This document shows positions 34,512 through 43,915 of a stretch of DNA of 64,000 bases, one piece after another (the stretch's first letter is position 1; the number at the start of each line of letters is the position of its first letter). The DNA is taken from positions 2,790,001-2,854,000 of the forward strand of contig NZ_CP058627.1 in the NCBI RefSeq assembly GCF_013403565.1, given 5' to 3'. The position numbers and the translations under genes are program-made. Source of the stretch: Chitinibacter bivalviorum (GTDB lineage Bacteria; Pseudomonadota; Gammaproteobacteria; Burkholderiales; Chitinibacteraceae). Under the pieces are notes generated by a model, which was not told where the DNA came from, ran no database searches, and saw only the letters and a list, made by a program, of their open reading frames with translations.

Positions 34512-35459
34512 ATGCCTTCATTTAATCAGCTTGCATACCCAGTTGGAATGTCCGAAGATGTCGCTTCATTTGTCCAAAAATCACATCAACTCATCATGGC
34601 GCTAATCTATTACGAACGATTTGATTGCGATGACGACGGCGAAAATCGCCTGGTGGGCGCGCATGTATTTCACAAAGCGTCACACCCGCCAATGCGGGAG
34701 CGTGGTTTGTTTATGTGCGGCATCTCCGAGGCGCGGGGTAAAAGCGAAATTGAGCGCATTGACGCCAATTTTCATGTCCTGCTGTTTTGCTTGGGCGGAA
34801 CGGGAGAGCTGTTTGAAGGCGAAACAACATGGCCGTTTCACGCCGGGCAAATGGCCTTTCAACCCGCGCGCGGGCAGCGCGGCTTTCGCCGGACGGGCAC
34901 TGCGCCGCTGCAAATTGCATGGTTGCTGCTCTATAACGACGTGCGCTGGGCGCACCTGATCCAGCCGCATTGCTATGTGAAAGACAGTGATGCGGGCTGG
35001 GAAATACACGATGCCCTCTCCCTGTATCAGCGTGAAGCCCAACGTCAAAATGATGGACAGAGCTATACCCTAGTGATGCCCGCCTTGGAAATGTTGAGTT
35101 TGCAATTGGAGCGCGCACTGGGATCGGCCGATACGAGCTTGGGCTGGCCGCAGCAATTACATGCTTTATTTGCCGAGGTCGCGAAAGCGCCCGAACGGGA
35201 ATGGCCAGTCGAGCAATTGGCGCAACAATTGCAAATCACCGCCGCGCACTTGCATCGCTTGTGTTTAACGCACCTGGGCATGGCGCCAGGGCAGCGGGTG
35301 TTTGCACTGCGCATGCAGCATGCACGCGCTTTATTGGTCGAAGGTTTTCCAGTCGGGCAGGTGGCTAGCAAGGTGGGCTATCAGGAAGTGGCCAGTTTTT
35401 CGCGGCGTTTTCGCCAACACTTTGGCGTGCCGCCGAGCAAGATCAATAAATTACCCTAG
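34512..35459 (+). CDS. AraC-family transcriptional regulator
   Basis: A 315-residue regulator with an N-terminal cupin-type sensor (about 40-160; FHAGQMAFQPARGQRGF) and a C-terminal AraC double helix-turn-helix (about 215-312; QVASKVGYQEVASFSRRFRQ). Only 22 bp separate it from the divergent phosphotransferase gene, so the two promoters must overlap and the regulator is likely to control the ABC operon. Start ATG 34512 leaves a short untranslated space; ATG 34548 is possible too. Confidence 0.88.
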   Translation: MPSFNQLAYPVGMSEDVASFVQKSHQLIMALIYYERFDCDDDGENRLVGAHVFHKASHPPMRERGLFMCGISEARGKSEIERIDANFHVLLFCLGGTGELFEGETTWPFHAGQMAFQPARGQRGFRRTGTAPLQIAWLLLYNDVRWAHLIQPHCYVKDSDAGWEIHDALSLYQREAQRQNDGQSYTLVMPALEMLSLQLERALGSADTSLGWPQQLHALFAEVAKAPEREWPVEQLAQQLQITAAHLHRLCLTHLGMAPGQRVFALRMQHARALLVEGFPVGQVASKVGYQEVASFSRRFRQHFGVPPSKINKLP

Positions 35460-35509
35460 CCACGTATAGCGATATAGCTCTTTTACAGAAAAGGGTTGAA
35501 GCCAATACA

Positions 35510-36016
35510 TCAAGAAAGTATTTGACGCAGCTTGGCCAATTTTTTCAGCTCCTGCCGAGCAAATTCTAAAACCGCATCTTCATCGATCGTTTCACCCGTG
35601 GGTAAGCGACTTAAATCCAGCCCCAGCTTGGCTGCCAGCGTGGCGGCAGCGGGCTGCACCTGCAATGTGCTCGTCGCAGCCTGTGGCTGGGCGGCGGCAG
35701 GCGCTTCAGCGGCGCTCGGCTCGTTCACCGCCAGCTCGGGCTCAACGAGCCAAGTGCTCCCAGTGGGCTTTTCGATAATTTCCATTTGCAGCAGCAAATC
35801 ACCCGTCGTCACGAAATCGCCATACTCAACCATCAGACTGGCAATTTGCCCCGCATCAGGCGCCAAAATGGGCCACTCCTGATCGGAGAGCAAGAGCGTG
35901 AGCAATAGGGTATCGGCCTCGACGTGCTGGCCCGGTTTCACGTGAAACAGCAGCACTTGTGCCGCATCGGGTAATTCCGGGGCACATATCAGATGGGTGG
36001 TGTAGTCAATTGTCAT
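35510..36016 (-). CDS. Stand-alone lipoyl-like plus E3-binding domain protein
   Basis: A 168-residue protein. Residues 1-85 have the fold pattern of a biotinyl/lipoyl domain (LLFHVKPGQHVEADTLLLTL, then GQIASLMVEYGDFVTTGDLL). At the tip of the hairpin where lipoate is normally attached (DK motif) the sequence is LSDQEW, with no Lys, so it cannot be lipoylated. After an Ala/Pro linker, residues 127-160 match a peripheral-subunit-binding domain (AATLAAKLGLDLSRLPTGET). No E1, E2 or E3 gene is adjacent. It may be a structural or regulatory partner of a 2-oxoacid dehydrogenase. A parS-like site is embedded in the gene. Confidence 0.7.
   Translation of the reverse strand: MTIDYTTHLICAPELPDAAQVLLFHVKPGQHVEADTLLLTLLLSDQEWPILAPDAGQIASLMVEYGDFVTTGDLLLQMEIIEKPTGSTWLVEPELAVNEPSAAEAPAAAQPQAATSTLQVQPAAATLAAKLGLDLSRLPTGETIDEDAVLEFARQELKKLAKLRQILS
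35934..35949. promoter_or_regulatory. parS-like ParB-binding site 2
   Basis: GGTTTCACGTGAAACA matches the parS palindrome in 15 of 16 positions and contains the full 14-bp core GTTTCACGTGAAAC. It is within the lipoyl-like gene, where it encodes LFHVKP. Confidence 0.85.
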
Positions 36017-36204
36017 TATTTACTATGATTCTGGGCTGCCTACCTTGATATTTGCCAATACCCAATGCTGCATTGCAAATTAAACTATGCTGCATAAATT
36101 GGCGCTGCTGCTGCGTGTTTGTGCAGTAGAGCCCCTAGTATCGATTAAACGAAGCGCGGCAGGCAAGCAGTATGCGCTGTGATTATCCAACACGGAGTTT
36201 TGAT

Positions 36205-37398
36205 ATGAGTGATCTGGTCTTAGTAATTAATGCAGGTTCGTCGAGCATCAAGTTTTCTTTGTTTGAAACCGCTGCTGAAGGCGACCCGCAAGTACTATTC
36301 AAAGGCCAGATGGAAGGCCTCTACGTTGAGCCCAAATTCAGCGCGAAAGACGCAAACGATGAAAAAGTAGCGAACGAAACGCTACCGGCCGATGTGCCAA
36401 AAAACCACGACTATGCTTTGCGTCATATGCTGGCTTGGTTGCAAGCGCGTTTGGGCGGCCGTGAGATTAAAGTCGTTGGTCACCGTGTCGTGCATGGCGG
36501 CACCAAATACTCGAAACCTGAATTGGTAACGCCAGATTTAATCGCTGGCTTGGAAGCGCTGATTCCACTCGCGCCATTGCATGAGCCACACAATATTGCA
36601 CCGATCAAAATCTTGCAGGACATCTTGCCAAACGCACCGCAAGTCACTTGTTTTGATACCGCCTTTCACACGACTCAGCCTGATTTGAATCAGCTGTTTG
36701 CGCTGCCGTATGAATTTGCGCAAAAAGAAGGCATCCGTCGCTATGGTTTCCACGGCCTGTCTTACGAATACATCGCCAGCGTCTTGCCTGCGATTGATAC
36801 CCGCGCCGCGGAAGGTCGCACTGTGGTTGCCCACTTGGGTAACGGCTCTTCAATGGCTGCTTTGTTGGGCGGCGTCTGCCAAGCCACCACGATGGGCTTT
36901 ACTGCGCTGGAAGGCCTGCCGATGGGCACGCGGTGCGGTAGCATCGACGGCGGCGTATTGCTGCACCTGATGAACCATCTGAAAATGGATGCGAAGCAAA
37001 TCGAAACGCTGCTGTACAAAGAATCTGGCCTCTTAGGTTTGTCAGGCGGTATTTCTAGCGATATGCGCGATTTGCAATCATCTGATCAGCCTTTGGCGAA
37101 ATTTGCGATTGATTACTTTGCGCGCCGTATCGTTCGCGAAACGGCGTCTTTGGCCGCTGCGATTGGCGGTATCGATTGCCTGGTCTTCACCGCAGGGATC
37201 GGCGAAAACGACGCTCTGACTCGCGCCAATGTTTGTCATCAATTACGTTGGTTAGGCGTTGAAATTGACGAAGCGGCCAATGAAGTACGCTCAGGCGAGC
37301 CACGTCGCATTAGCTTGGCCGACAGCAAAGTGGCGGTGTATGTGATTCCAACGAACGAAGAGCTGATGATTGCCCGCCAAGCGCTGGCCACAATCTAA
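36205..37398 (+). CDS. ackA: Acetate kinase
   Basis: A 397-residue cytoplasmic kinase that interconverts acetyl phosphate plus ADP and acetate plus ATP. Visible family marks: VLVINAGSSSIKFSLFE at the N-terminus, VGHRVVHGG (substrate Arg and His), CFDTAFHTT, RYGFHGLSYEY, AHLGNGSSMAA, GFTALEGLPMGTR and VFTAGIGEN. ATG 36205 with GGAG before it is chosen; the frame extends to 36172 but those residues are not family-like. No pta gene is adjacent. A strong terminator follows. Confidence 0.97.
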   Translation: MSDLVLVINAGSSSIKFSLFETAAEGDPQVLFKGQMEGLYVEPKFSAKDANDEKVANETLPADVPKNHDYALRHMLAWLQARLGGREIKVVGHRVVHGGTKYSKPELVTPDLIAGLEALIPLAPLHEPHNIAPIKILQDILPNAPQVTCFDTAFHTTQPDLNQLFALPYEFAQKEGIRRYGFHGLSYEYIASVLPAIDTRAAEGRTVVAHLGNGSSMAALLGGVCQATTMGFTALEGLPMGTRCGSIDGGVLLHLMNHLKMDAKQIETLLYKESGLLGLSGGISSDMRDLQSSDQPLAKFAIDYFARRIVRETASLAAAIGGIDCLVFTAGIGENDALTRANVCHQLRWLGVEIDEAANEVRSGEPRRISLADSKVAVYVIPTNEELMIARQALATI

Positions 37399-37411
37399 GC
37401 CTCACACTGCA

Positions 37412-37453
37412 AAAAACCGCTGCTCGATCACACGATCGACAGCGGTTTTTTTT
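37412..37453 (+). terminator. Terminator of ackA
   Basis: Stem AAAAACCGCTG / CAGCGGTTTTT with inner TCGATC/GATCGA arm, followed by T-rich sequence, 14 bp after the stop codon. Confidence 0.92.
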
Positions 37454-37560
37454 GTGTATTTATATTCAATTCATGCCACTTTAATAGAACGCATGAAAAA
37501 TGCCCTATCCAGAGATGTTACTGCTAGCATTAGGGCACTCGTCATTACCTTGGGTTCACC

Positions 37561-38325
37561 ATGCAAGAACAGGATGTCATTATTGATCTGGCGCTCGAAC
37601 CGCGCAGCGTACCGGCTTCACGCGGTTGGGACTGGATCGTGCAGGCTTTTCAACTCTTTCGCCAAGCGCCAACCGCCTGGGTGGGCATTAGTGCGACCTT
37701 TGTCGCCGTGATGCTGGTCATGAGCCTGATCCCTGTCCTTGGCGGCTTTATTAGCACCTTGCTAGGTCCAGTATTGCTCGGTGGCATGATGGTCGCCGCA
37801 CAGAGCACGGCGCAAGGCCAAAAGCCTTTGCTGATGGATTTATTTGTTGGCTTTAAACTGCGCACAATAGACCTAATCAAAGTCGGCGCATTTTATATGC
37901 TAGGCACCATGGTGCTGATTTTGTTGTTCTCCACCTTGCTGGTTGTCCTGCAGTATTTCGGGATGAATACCGAGCTACCTAAAGAAATCGAATCGCTCGA
38001 TCAAATCAGTCATTTATGGCCATTAGGCTTGTTGATGTTGCTGTGTTTTTCGATTGTCTACAGCACCTACTTTTTTGCCCCGATGCTGGTGATTTTGACC
38101 GGAATGAATGCCCCCGATGCCATGAAAATGTCGTTTCTGGCCTTTTGGCGTAATTGGCCTGCGATTATGTTAATGGGGCTCATTGGCGGCGTCTTGATGA
38201 TCTTGGCGGCCTTGCCCTATTTCCTTGGTCTGATCGTGGCGCTACCAGTGGCCTTGATCACCAGCTATGTTTGTTACGCCGATGTATTTCCAACACCTAG
38301 CCCATCTTCAGGAGATCCGCAGTGA
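37561..38325 (+). CDS. BPSS1780-family membrane protein
   Basis: A 254-residue inner-membrane protein with five to six hydrophobic segments. The pattern RGWDWIVQAFQLFRQAPTAW followed by GPVLLGGMMVAAQ and MKMSFLAFWRNWPAIM fits the BPSS1780 family, proteins of unknown function common in betaproteobacteria. Its last bases overlap the GTG start of dgkA (GTGA), so the two are co-translated and may both deal with the membrane. Confidence 0.85.
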   Translation: MQEQDVIIDLALEPRSVPASRGWDWIVQAFQLFRQAPTAWVGISATFVAVMLVMSLIPVLGGFISTLLGPVLLGGMMVAAQSTAQGQKPLLMDLFVGFKLRTIDLIKVGAFYMLGTMVLILLFSTLLVVLQYFGMNTELPKEIESLDQISHLWPLGLLMLLCFSIVYSTYFFAPMLVILTGMNAPDAMKMSFLAFWRNWPAIMLMGLIGGVLMILAALPYFLGLIVALPVALITSYVCYADVFPTPSPSSGDPQ

Positions 38326-38696
38326 ACGAAAGCCCATTCAAAGGTAAAACCGGTATAAAACGCATTTTTAATGCTTTGGGCTATTCCATTGATGGCTTGG
38401 TGGCCGGCTGGAAAAACGAAGCCGCTTTTCGCCAAGTTTTGTTATTAGCGCTGGTCGGTATTCCAATTGCATTGATTTTACCCATGCCAATGTGGGGCCA
38501 CGCCGTGCTGGTCGGTAGCCATTTAGGCTGCGTGATTGTCGAGCTACTCAATTCAGCCATTGAAGCGGCGGTTGATCACACCTCGCTAGAAAAACACCAT
38601 TTAGCCAAACGGGCGAAAGATTTGGGCAGCGCAGCGCAATTGATTGGCCTCACCAACCTCACCATCATGTGGGCGCTGGTTTTACTAGCTCGCTAA
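38322..38696 (+). CDS. dgkA: Diacylglycerol kinase
   Basis: A 124-residue prokaryotic diacylglycerol kinase, an inner-membrane trimer that recycles diacylglycerol to phosphatidic acid. Three hydrophobic helices and the family motif VELLNSAIEAAVDH (about 72-85) with catalytic Glu are present. The start is GTG 38322, with AGGAG 8 bases ahead, overlapping the preceding stop by 4 bp. Confidence 0.95.
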   Translation: MNESPFKGKTGIKRIFNALGYSIDGLVAGWKNEAAFRQVLLLALVGIPIALILPMPMWGHAVLVGSHLGCVIVELLNSAIEAAVDHTSLEKHHLAKRAKDLGSAAQLIGLTNLTIMWALVLLAR

Positions 38697-38716
38697 GTAC
38701 GGATTTAGCACATAAA

Positions 38717-38741
38717 AAAACGGGCCATCAGGCCCGTTTTT
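38717..38741 (+). terminator. Bidirectional terminator after dgkA
   Basis: Stem AAAACGGGCC / GGCCCGTTTT with loop ATCA and A-run/T-run on either side. It separates dgkA from the convergent DUF2721 gene. Confidence 0.92.
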
Positions 38742-38760
38742 CGTTCGCGCTGCCGTTACA

Positions 38761-39171
38761 TCAATGGCGGCGAATGTCGTCTTCAATATCGGCCAATAAG
38801 ATTTTTAGCGCCGAATCAGAAACCATCACTTCCAGCAAACACAGCACCAGCGAGCCCACCATCAGGACGAGGCTACCAATAAACAAAATCTTGGCCCAGT
38901 CCGTGTGAGATATTGAAATCAACACCATAGACACAATGCACAACAACAAACTACTAATGCCAAATGCCTGCATATAGCGAATCAGCCAGACACGCATTTT
39001 CAGGTTGCCTAGCTGACGCAGGATATTTTCATGGGGATTGGCACGATGGTGTTCGTAGAGCTGGCGAATAATGCCCGAAATCGCCAAAAAGCGATTGGTG
39101 TACGCCAACATCAACAAGGAAATAGCAGGAAACAGCAGGGATGGTGTGTTGATACTGAAATTATCCATCAT
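38761..39171 (-). CDS. DUF2721 membrane protein
   Basis: A 136-residue protein with three hydrophobic segments (about 11-30, 68-88, 95-118). The conserved core AISLLMLAYTNRFLAISGIIRQL and RRxxL-type cytoplasmic stretch (NPHENILRQLGNLKMRVWLI) match DUF2721. The function is unknown. Its start overlaps the end of the LytTR regulator gene by 11 bp, so it belongs to the same operon. Confidence 0.82.
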   Translation of the reverse strand: MMDNFSINTPSLLFPAISLLMLAYTNRFLAISGIIRQLYEHHRANPHENILRQLGNLKMRVWLIRYMQAFGISSLLLCIVSMVLISISHTDWAKILFIGSLVLMVGSLVLCLLEVMVSDSALKILLADIEDDIRRH

Positions 39172-39934
39172 GGCCTTTCTTAAATTCTTTAATCACATGC
39201 TGCTGCCGACGACTCACTGGCAAACGCTCGGGTACATCACGCAAAATCACGACCCAATGCGAATCACCACCATTAATCATGGCGCGCTCGAATCCAGCAA
39301 TACTATCGCGTGAAACCAAACAATTGCGGTGAATTCGCACAAACTTTGATCCAAATTCATCTTCTAGCTTAGTCAGTGAATCTTCCAGTAAATATTCACG
39401 ATCATGTGTACGCAGGGTGATGTATTTTTGCTCGGCTTTCAAAAAGCGCGCTTCTGCAACGGGGATTAAATGGACGCGACCGCGTTCAGACACGCTGAAA
39501 TGGGTACGTGCGCCGTCATGCTCATGATTGGCATTGCTACTGGTATTTTGTCCGTGATGCAGCTCCTGCGCACGGCGCAAAGCGGTCACGAGGCGTTCAT
39601 GACGAATCGGTTTGAGCAAATAATCGATCGCCCGCACATCAAACGCAGCCACGCCATAATCTTCAAATGCAGTGGCAAAAATCACCGCTGGTGGACGAGA
39701 GAGATTGAGTAATTTTCGAGCCACCTCAATCCCGCTCATTTGCGGCATTTGAATATCCAAAATCACCACATCGATTTCATGTTCAGCAATTTGCGGCAAT
39801 GCCGTCATCCCATTGGTGGCAGTACCAACAATGGTATGTGGACATTCTTCCGCACAATCGGCGAGCAGATCTTGCAGGCGCATCAGTGCGGGTAGTTCGT
39901 CATCAACTAAAAATAGGCGCAACGCTTTGTTCAT
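39161..39934 (-). CDS. LytTR-type response regulator (AlgR-like)
   Basis: A 257-residue regulator. The receiver domain (1-120) has D-D at 11-12, phospho-acceptor Asp in VVILDIQMPQMSG (about residue 60) and a Lys in LLKPI. The LytTR DNA-binding domain (about 150-250) has FLKAEQKYITLRT and FVRIHRNCLVSRDSI. The partner histidine kinase is encoded directly upstream with a 32-bp overlap. In related bacteria AlgZ/AlgR-like systems control type IV pili, surface sugars and twitching. Confidence 0.93.
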   Translation of the reverse strand: MNKALRLFLVDDELPALMRLQDLLADCAEECPHTIVGTATNGMTALPQIAEHEIDVVILDIQMPQMSGIEVARKLLNLSRPPAVIFATAFEDYGVAAFDVRAIDYLLKPIRHERLVTALRRAQELHHGQNTSSNANHEHDGARTHFSVSERGRVHLIPVAEARFLKAEQKYITLRTHDREYLLEDSLTKLEDEFGSKFVRIHRNCLVSRDSIAGFERAMINGGDSHWVVILRDVPERLPVSRRQQHVIKEFKKGHDG

Positions 39935-40931
39935 TGTTTAGCTCCCGATAAGGCAGCACGATATGTATTTGATAATAGTCATTTCCACGCTGAATGCTGA
40001 GATTTGCCTCGGCATCAAAATATAACAACAACCTTTCTCGCACATTATCTTGGGCCATACCATTGCCGATTCTCTGTACACCTTCATGCACAATTGGATT
40101 TCGGATATCAATATGCACTTCGTTTCGCACCCGAAATGCATTGACCTGAATCGTGCCCGTATTGATGCTGGGCTCAATACCATGGTAGACGGCATTTTCA
40201 AGAAGTGGCTGTAAAATCAACGGTGGTATCGATGCTTTGCTCGGCATATTATCGATATGCCATTCCACATGCAGCCGATCACCCAGCCTGGCTTTCTCGA
40301 TTTCTAAATAGCCACGCGCAAGCTCTACTTCACGCTCCAAGGTTGAAAGAGAAGTTTGATTTCCCATCGCAACCCGGAATAATTCAGACAGATTTTGCAA
40401 CAACTGCTCGGCTAATTTAGGCTGACTACGAATTAAAGATAGCACTGCATTCAAACTATTAAAGAAAAAATGCGGCCTAATTCGAGCTTGCAGCGCAACT
40501 AATCGAGCTTCTGCCAAACGCGGCGATAAAGTTCTGAGCCACATCTGGTAATGCCACAACATAAATGCGGTCACCATCATCGCGACAGTGACCATCTGCA
40601 TTAAATTAACCTGCAGCGTATCGAGCAGAATTTTCCCCATGCCCTGATAGACCAAAACAGTCCAGCACAGCACCAGACCATAAATCACCAATACACTGCG
40701 TGCGTAAGGCCATTTGGCTAATTGCGGCGCCAACAAGGCCAGCAAACCCATCGCGCCCATTAATATCGGTTCAACCCAGAAAGCCACATCCGTCAGCTGA
40801 GCAGCCCATTCAGCCCATGAATTCATCGCGGCAAATACATAGAGCAGCATGCCTAAATGCACCAATACCAAGGCGCGAAAAATAACGCCGAGATTGCGAA
40901 AATCCGGCGTGATTGGCGCGTTTTGTTCCAT
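39903..40931 (-). CDS. LytS/AlgZ-type sensor histidine kinase
   Basis: A 342-residue membrane kinase. Four or more hydrophobic segments occupy residues 14-130; the His_kinase (PF06580) domain follows with the phospho-His in RIRPHFFFNSLNAVLSLI, and the ATPase part has LLENAVYHGIEP and NGMAQDNVRERL. The start at 40931 is chosen because GGGAAAT lies before it; the longer frame to 41108 runs into the divergent comM gene. It is divergent from comM by 58 bp. Confidence 0.92.
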   Translation of the reverse strand: MEQNAPITPDFRNLGVIFRALVLVHLGMLLYVFAAMNSWAEWAAQLTDVAFWVEPILMGAMGLLALLAPQLAKWPYARSVLVIYGLVLCWTVLVYQGMGKILLDTLQVNLMQMVTVAMMVTAFMLWHYQMWLRTLSPRLAEARLVALQARIRPHFFFNSLNAVLSLIRSQPKLAEQLLQNLSELFRVAMGNQTSLSTLEREVELARGYLEIEKARLGDRLHVEWHIDNMPSKASIPPLILQPLLENAVYHGIEPSINTGTIQVNAFRVRNEVHIDIRNPIVHEGVQRIGNGMAQDNVRERLLLYFDAEANLSIQRGNDYYQIHIVLPYRELNNEQSVAPIFS

Positions 40932-40989
40932 ATTTCCCAAAATCCTTCTTACACTGTAGAAATCAGCATAGCACTTGCTAAGGTCCAAT

Positions 40990-42483
40990 ATGTCATTGGC
41001 GGTACTGTATTCGCGCGCTTTAGACGGTATGCACGCACAGCTTGTTACGGTTGAAGTCCATTTGGCCAACGGGCTACCTGCATTTAATTTGGTCGGGCTC
41101 GCCGACACCGAAGTACGCGAAGCGCGCGAACGCGTTCGTGCCGCGATTCAAGTGGCAGGTTTTGAATTCCCCTCGCGGCGCATTACCGTCAACTTGGCTC
41201 CAGCTGATTTACCCAAAGGGGCGGGGCATTATGATTTGGCGATCGCGATAGGTATTTTGGCTGCCAGCGACCAAATTCCGCTCGATCAGCTCAATGAATA
41301 TGAATTTGCTGGGGAATTGGGTTTAACCGGCCAATTGCGCTCGGTACGCGGCGCGCTGGCTTTGGCCATGGCAGCGCGCGATGCAGGCCGTACGCTGGTC
41401 ATCAGTCAATGCAGTAGCCCTGAAGCTGCGCTCATCAAAGATGCCAGTGTTTTGGCGGCGGAGCATATCCTGCAAGTATGCCAGCATTTTGCAAATGGCA
41501 CGCCCATGTCGCCCGCACAAGCGCCAGAACATCAGCCCCAGCCTCAATACCCTGATCTGGCGGATGTGAAAGGCCAACTACAGGCGCGCCGCGCCTTGGA
41601 AATTGCCGCAGCGGGCAATCATTCGATTTTGCTCATTGGGCCTCCCGGCACGGGTAAATCGATGCTGGCGCAAAGGCTACCTGGGCTATTACCCGCATTA
41701 AGCGAGAGCGAAGCATTAGAGGCCGCCACGATCCAATCGCTAGGACATCAGGGGCTGGATGCCAGGCGTTTTGGTCAGCGCCCATTTCGATCGCCTCATC
41801 ACACCGCCTCCAGCGTCGCTTTAGTTGGCGGGGGCAGTATGCCGCAGCCCGGAGAAATCTCGCTCGCTCATCATGGCATTCTGTTTCTCGATGAACTCCC
41901 CGAATACGATCGCAAAGTCTTAGAGGTGCTACGCGAGCCACTGGAAAACGGCAAAATTCATATTTCCCGAGCGGCGCGACAAGCCGAGTTTCCTGCGCAA
42001 TTTCAATTGGTGGCGGCGATGAATCCGTGTCCATGCGGCTATCTGGGTCATCCGAAAAAAGCCTGCCGCTGCACGCCTGATCAGGTCGCGCGTTATCGGA
42101 GTCGTATTTCTGGGCCACTGCTGGATCGCATCGATATGGTCGTGGAAGTCGGGGCACTGGCCGATGATGTACTCAGTAGTCGGCAAGCGGGCGAGGCGAG
42201 CGAGCCTGTTCGCCTGCGCGTCGGCGTGGCCCGGCAACGTCAATTGCAGCGCCAAGCTCAGCATAATGCCGCGCTACCCAGCGCGGCGATTGATCAGCAT
42301 TGCCAGCCAGATGCGGATGGCTTGGCGCTACTGCAAAACGCCGTCAATAAGCTAGGCTGGTCGGCCCGCGCCTATCATCGGGTACTGCGCGTGGCGCGGA
42401 CTGTGGCTGATTTAGCGGGGAGCAAAGACATTAGCAAGGCACATATTGCCGAGGCGATTCAATATCGGCGCGGGCTAGAATAA
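40990..42483 (+). CDS. comM: YifB/ComM Mg-chelatase-like helicase
   Basis: A 497-residue AAA+ protein of the ComM family, a hexameric helicase that promotes branch migration during natural transformation. An N-terminal Lon-protease-like fold (about 1-170; GLADTEVREARERVRAA, DLPKGAGHYDLAIAIG) precedes the AAA+ domain with Walker A GPPGTGKSMLAQRL, Walker B HGILFLDELPE and a C-terminal Mg-chelatase domain ending SKDISKAHIAEAIQYR. ATG 40990 has AAGG ahead and gives the normal length. It suggests that the organism is, or was, naturally transformable. Confidence 0.95.
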   Translation: MSLAVLYSRALDGMHAQLVTVEVHLANGLPAFNLVGLADTEVREARERVRAAIQVAGFEFPSRRITVNLAPADLPKGAGHYDLAIAIGILAASDQIPLDQLNEYEFAGELGLTGQLRSVRGALALAMAARDAGRTLVISQCSSPEAALIKDASVLAAEHILQVCQHFANGTPMSPAQAPEHQPQPQYPDLADVKGQLQARRALEIAAAGNHSILLIGPPGTGKSMLAQRLPGLLPALSESEALEAATIQSLGHQGLDARRFGQRPFRSPHHTASSVALVGGGSMPQPGEISLAHHGILFLDELPEYDRKVLEVLREPLENGKIHISRAARQAEFPAQFQLVAAMNPCPCGYLGHPKKACRCTPDQVARYRSRISGPLLDRIDMVVEVGALADDVLSSRQAGEASEPVRLRVGVARQRQLQRQAQHNAALPSAAIDQHCQPDADGLALLQNAVNKLGWSARAYHRVLRVARTVADLAGSKDISKAHIAEAIQYRRGLE

Positions 42484-42593
42484 GCGGTGTTTGCGCGGCA
42501 AACTGTTGTAAACACTATCAAAAAACGGTATGTCATCATTCTGGCACATAGCCGCACTATGCTCGGTTGCGTTACTTTGTCGATGTCATTGTC

Positions 42594-43352
42594 ATGCGCT
42601 CATTCGCCCCTACAGATTCAGCACTTGCCTTCCCCCTCGCCGAATCGACGGGATCAACGCCACATTTCACCAGTCGCGATAAGCTCATTATTTTTGATGC
42701 CGACGGCACCATTATTGATGCCTACAACGCGATCGAAACTGCATTTGGCCAGCATGGCTTGCAATTGGGTGACCTGGGGCGCTTTCAAAAACGCCACAAA
42801 TTATTCAAATATCTGGGTGGAATCAAAGAATTTCCGCGCAATCTGGCGCGGCATTTAGGTGGCGCCAGCCATAAAGAATTGATTGGCTCGCTCACCGAGG
42901 TGTATCGTGAGAAGGCCGTACTCTACCCAGGTATAGCCAGCTTAATAAAGCAAATAATGGCATCCAAAGATATACGTATTGGGCTGGTTACACGCAATGT
43001 CACCAATGAGCCACTGATTACCTTGGGTAAACTCTTCGCACGACACGATCTGGATCTGGGGGCCTTCGATTACGTGGCCTGCATTCCGCTGAAAACACCC
43101 AAGACCGAATACTTCGCCACAGCACGGCAACAGCTCGGCATCAATCCGGCTCGATCTTATAGTTGCGGCGATGAACACAATGATTACCTTTCCGCCATCG
43201 GTTCGGGTTTTAGCCCTTTTATGGTGTCCTACGGTTTTGAGGATTTTCAGCGCCTGACGCTGAAATACCGCGTTCCCGCCGCGATTATCTCGCGCACCCC
43301 ACATGAGCTGGCAGATCGGGTGCGACATGGCTTGGATCTGGCGCAGGAATAA
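42594..43352 (+). CDS. HAD-family hydrolase
   Basis: A 252-residue phosphatase-like protein. Motif I is IIFDADGTIID (nucleophile Asp and general acid Asp), motif II LVTRNV (Thr), motif III Lys in TPKTEYF and motif IV CGDEHNDY (acidic pair). The cap region is helical (about 50-120), as in the C1 cap class of phosphoglycolate-type phosphatases. ATG 42594 is chosen since the upstream part to TTG 42567 has no ribosome-binding site. The substrate is unknown. Confidence 0.87.
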   Translation: MRSFAPTDSALAFPLAESTGSTPHFTSRDKLIIFDADGTIIDAYNAIETAFGQHGLQLGDLGRFQKRHKLFKYLGGIKEFPRNLARHLGGASHKELIGSLTEVYREKAVLYPGIASLIKQIMASKDIRIGLVTRNVTNEPLITLGKLFARHDLDLGAFDYVACIPLKTPKTEYFATARQQLGINPARSYSCGDEHNDYLSAIGSGFSPFMVSYGFEDFQRLTLKYRVPAAIISRTPHELADRVRHGLDLAQE

Positions 43353-43426
43353 CGCCAGCCGAGTCGCCGCTAGACGTCGCAACACAGCTCGCGTAGGCTG
43401 CCGCACACCACCCAATCGAGCACAGC

Positions 43427-43900
43427 ATGAAACAAATCTCCAACGACGATCTCAGCGCCTTGGCGCAAGCCGCTCATGCCTCACCACGCAAACGTGCCAA
43501 TCTCAATCTGCACGACACCTTGCCTGACCCCATCCAGCGTCTGGCGATTGCAATGGAGCCAGCAACGCTGGTGCGGCCACATCGGCATCCGCATACGTGG
43601 GAATTACTCTATCCGCTGCAAGGGCGTTTTATCGTGCTGCATTTTGACGATGCGGGCGTGGTCACTGATCGCGCCGTCTTAGGCGAGGGCACAGCGGTGC
43701 TAGAAACGCCAGCAGGGCAGTGGCATGCAGTCTTGTCGCTCGATAGCGGTGGCGTTATTTTTGAAGTGAAACACGGCCCCTACACGCCAATTGCCGATGC
43801 TGATTTTGCCATGTGGGCGCCGAGTGAAGATGAAGCTCAAATCGCAGATTTATTGCGTTGGTATGCAACGGCACAGATTGGTGATTGCTTCCCAAAATAG
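43427..43900 (+). CDS. WbuC-family cupin metalloprotein
   Basis: A 157-residue single cupin. The metal-binding cluster is RPHRHPHTWELLYPLQGR with His residues and Glu in the family spacing, and the second cupin motif is ETPAGQWHAVLSLDSGG. The N-terminal part RKRANLNLHDTLPDPIQRLAIA is diagnostic of the WbuC family, found near O-antigen genes in some bacteria. Here no sugar genes are adjacent. Confidence 0.88.
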   Translation: MKQISNDDLSALAQAAHASPRKRANLNLHDTLPDPIQRLAIAMEPATLVRPHRHPHTWELLYPLQGRFIVLHFDDAGVVTDRAVLGEGTAVLETPAGQWHAVLSLDSGGVIFEVKHGPYTPIADADFAMWAPSEDEAQIADLLRWYATAQIGDCFPK

Positions 43901-43915
43901 AAGCTAAAACCGACC

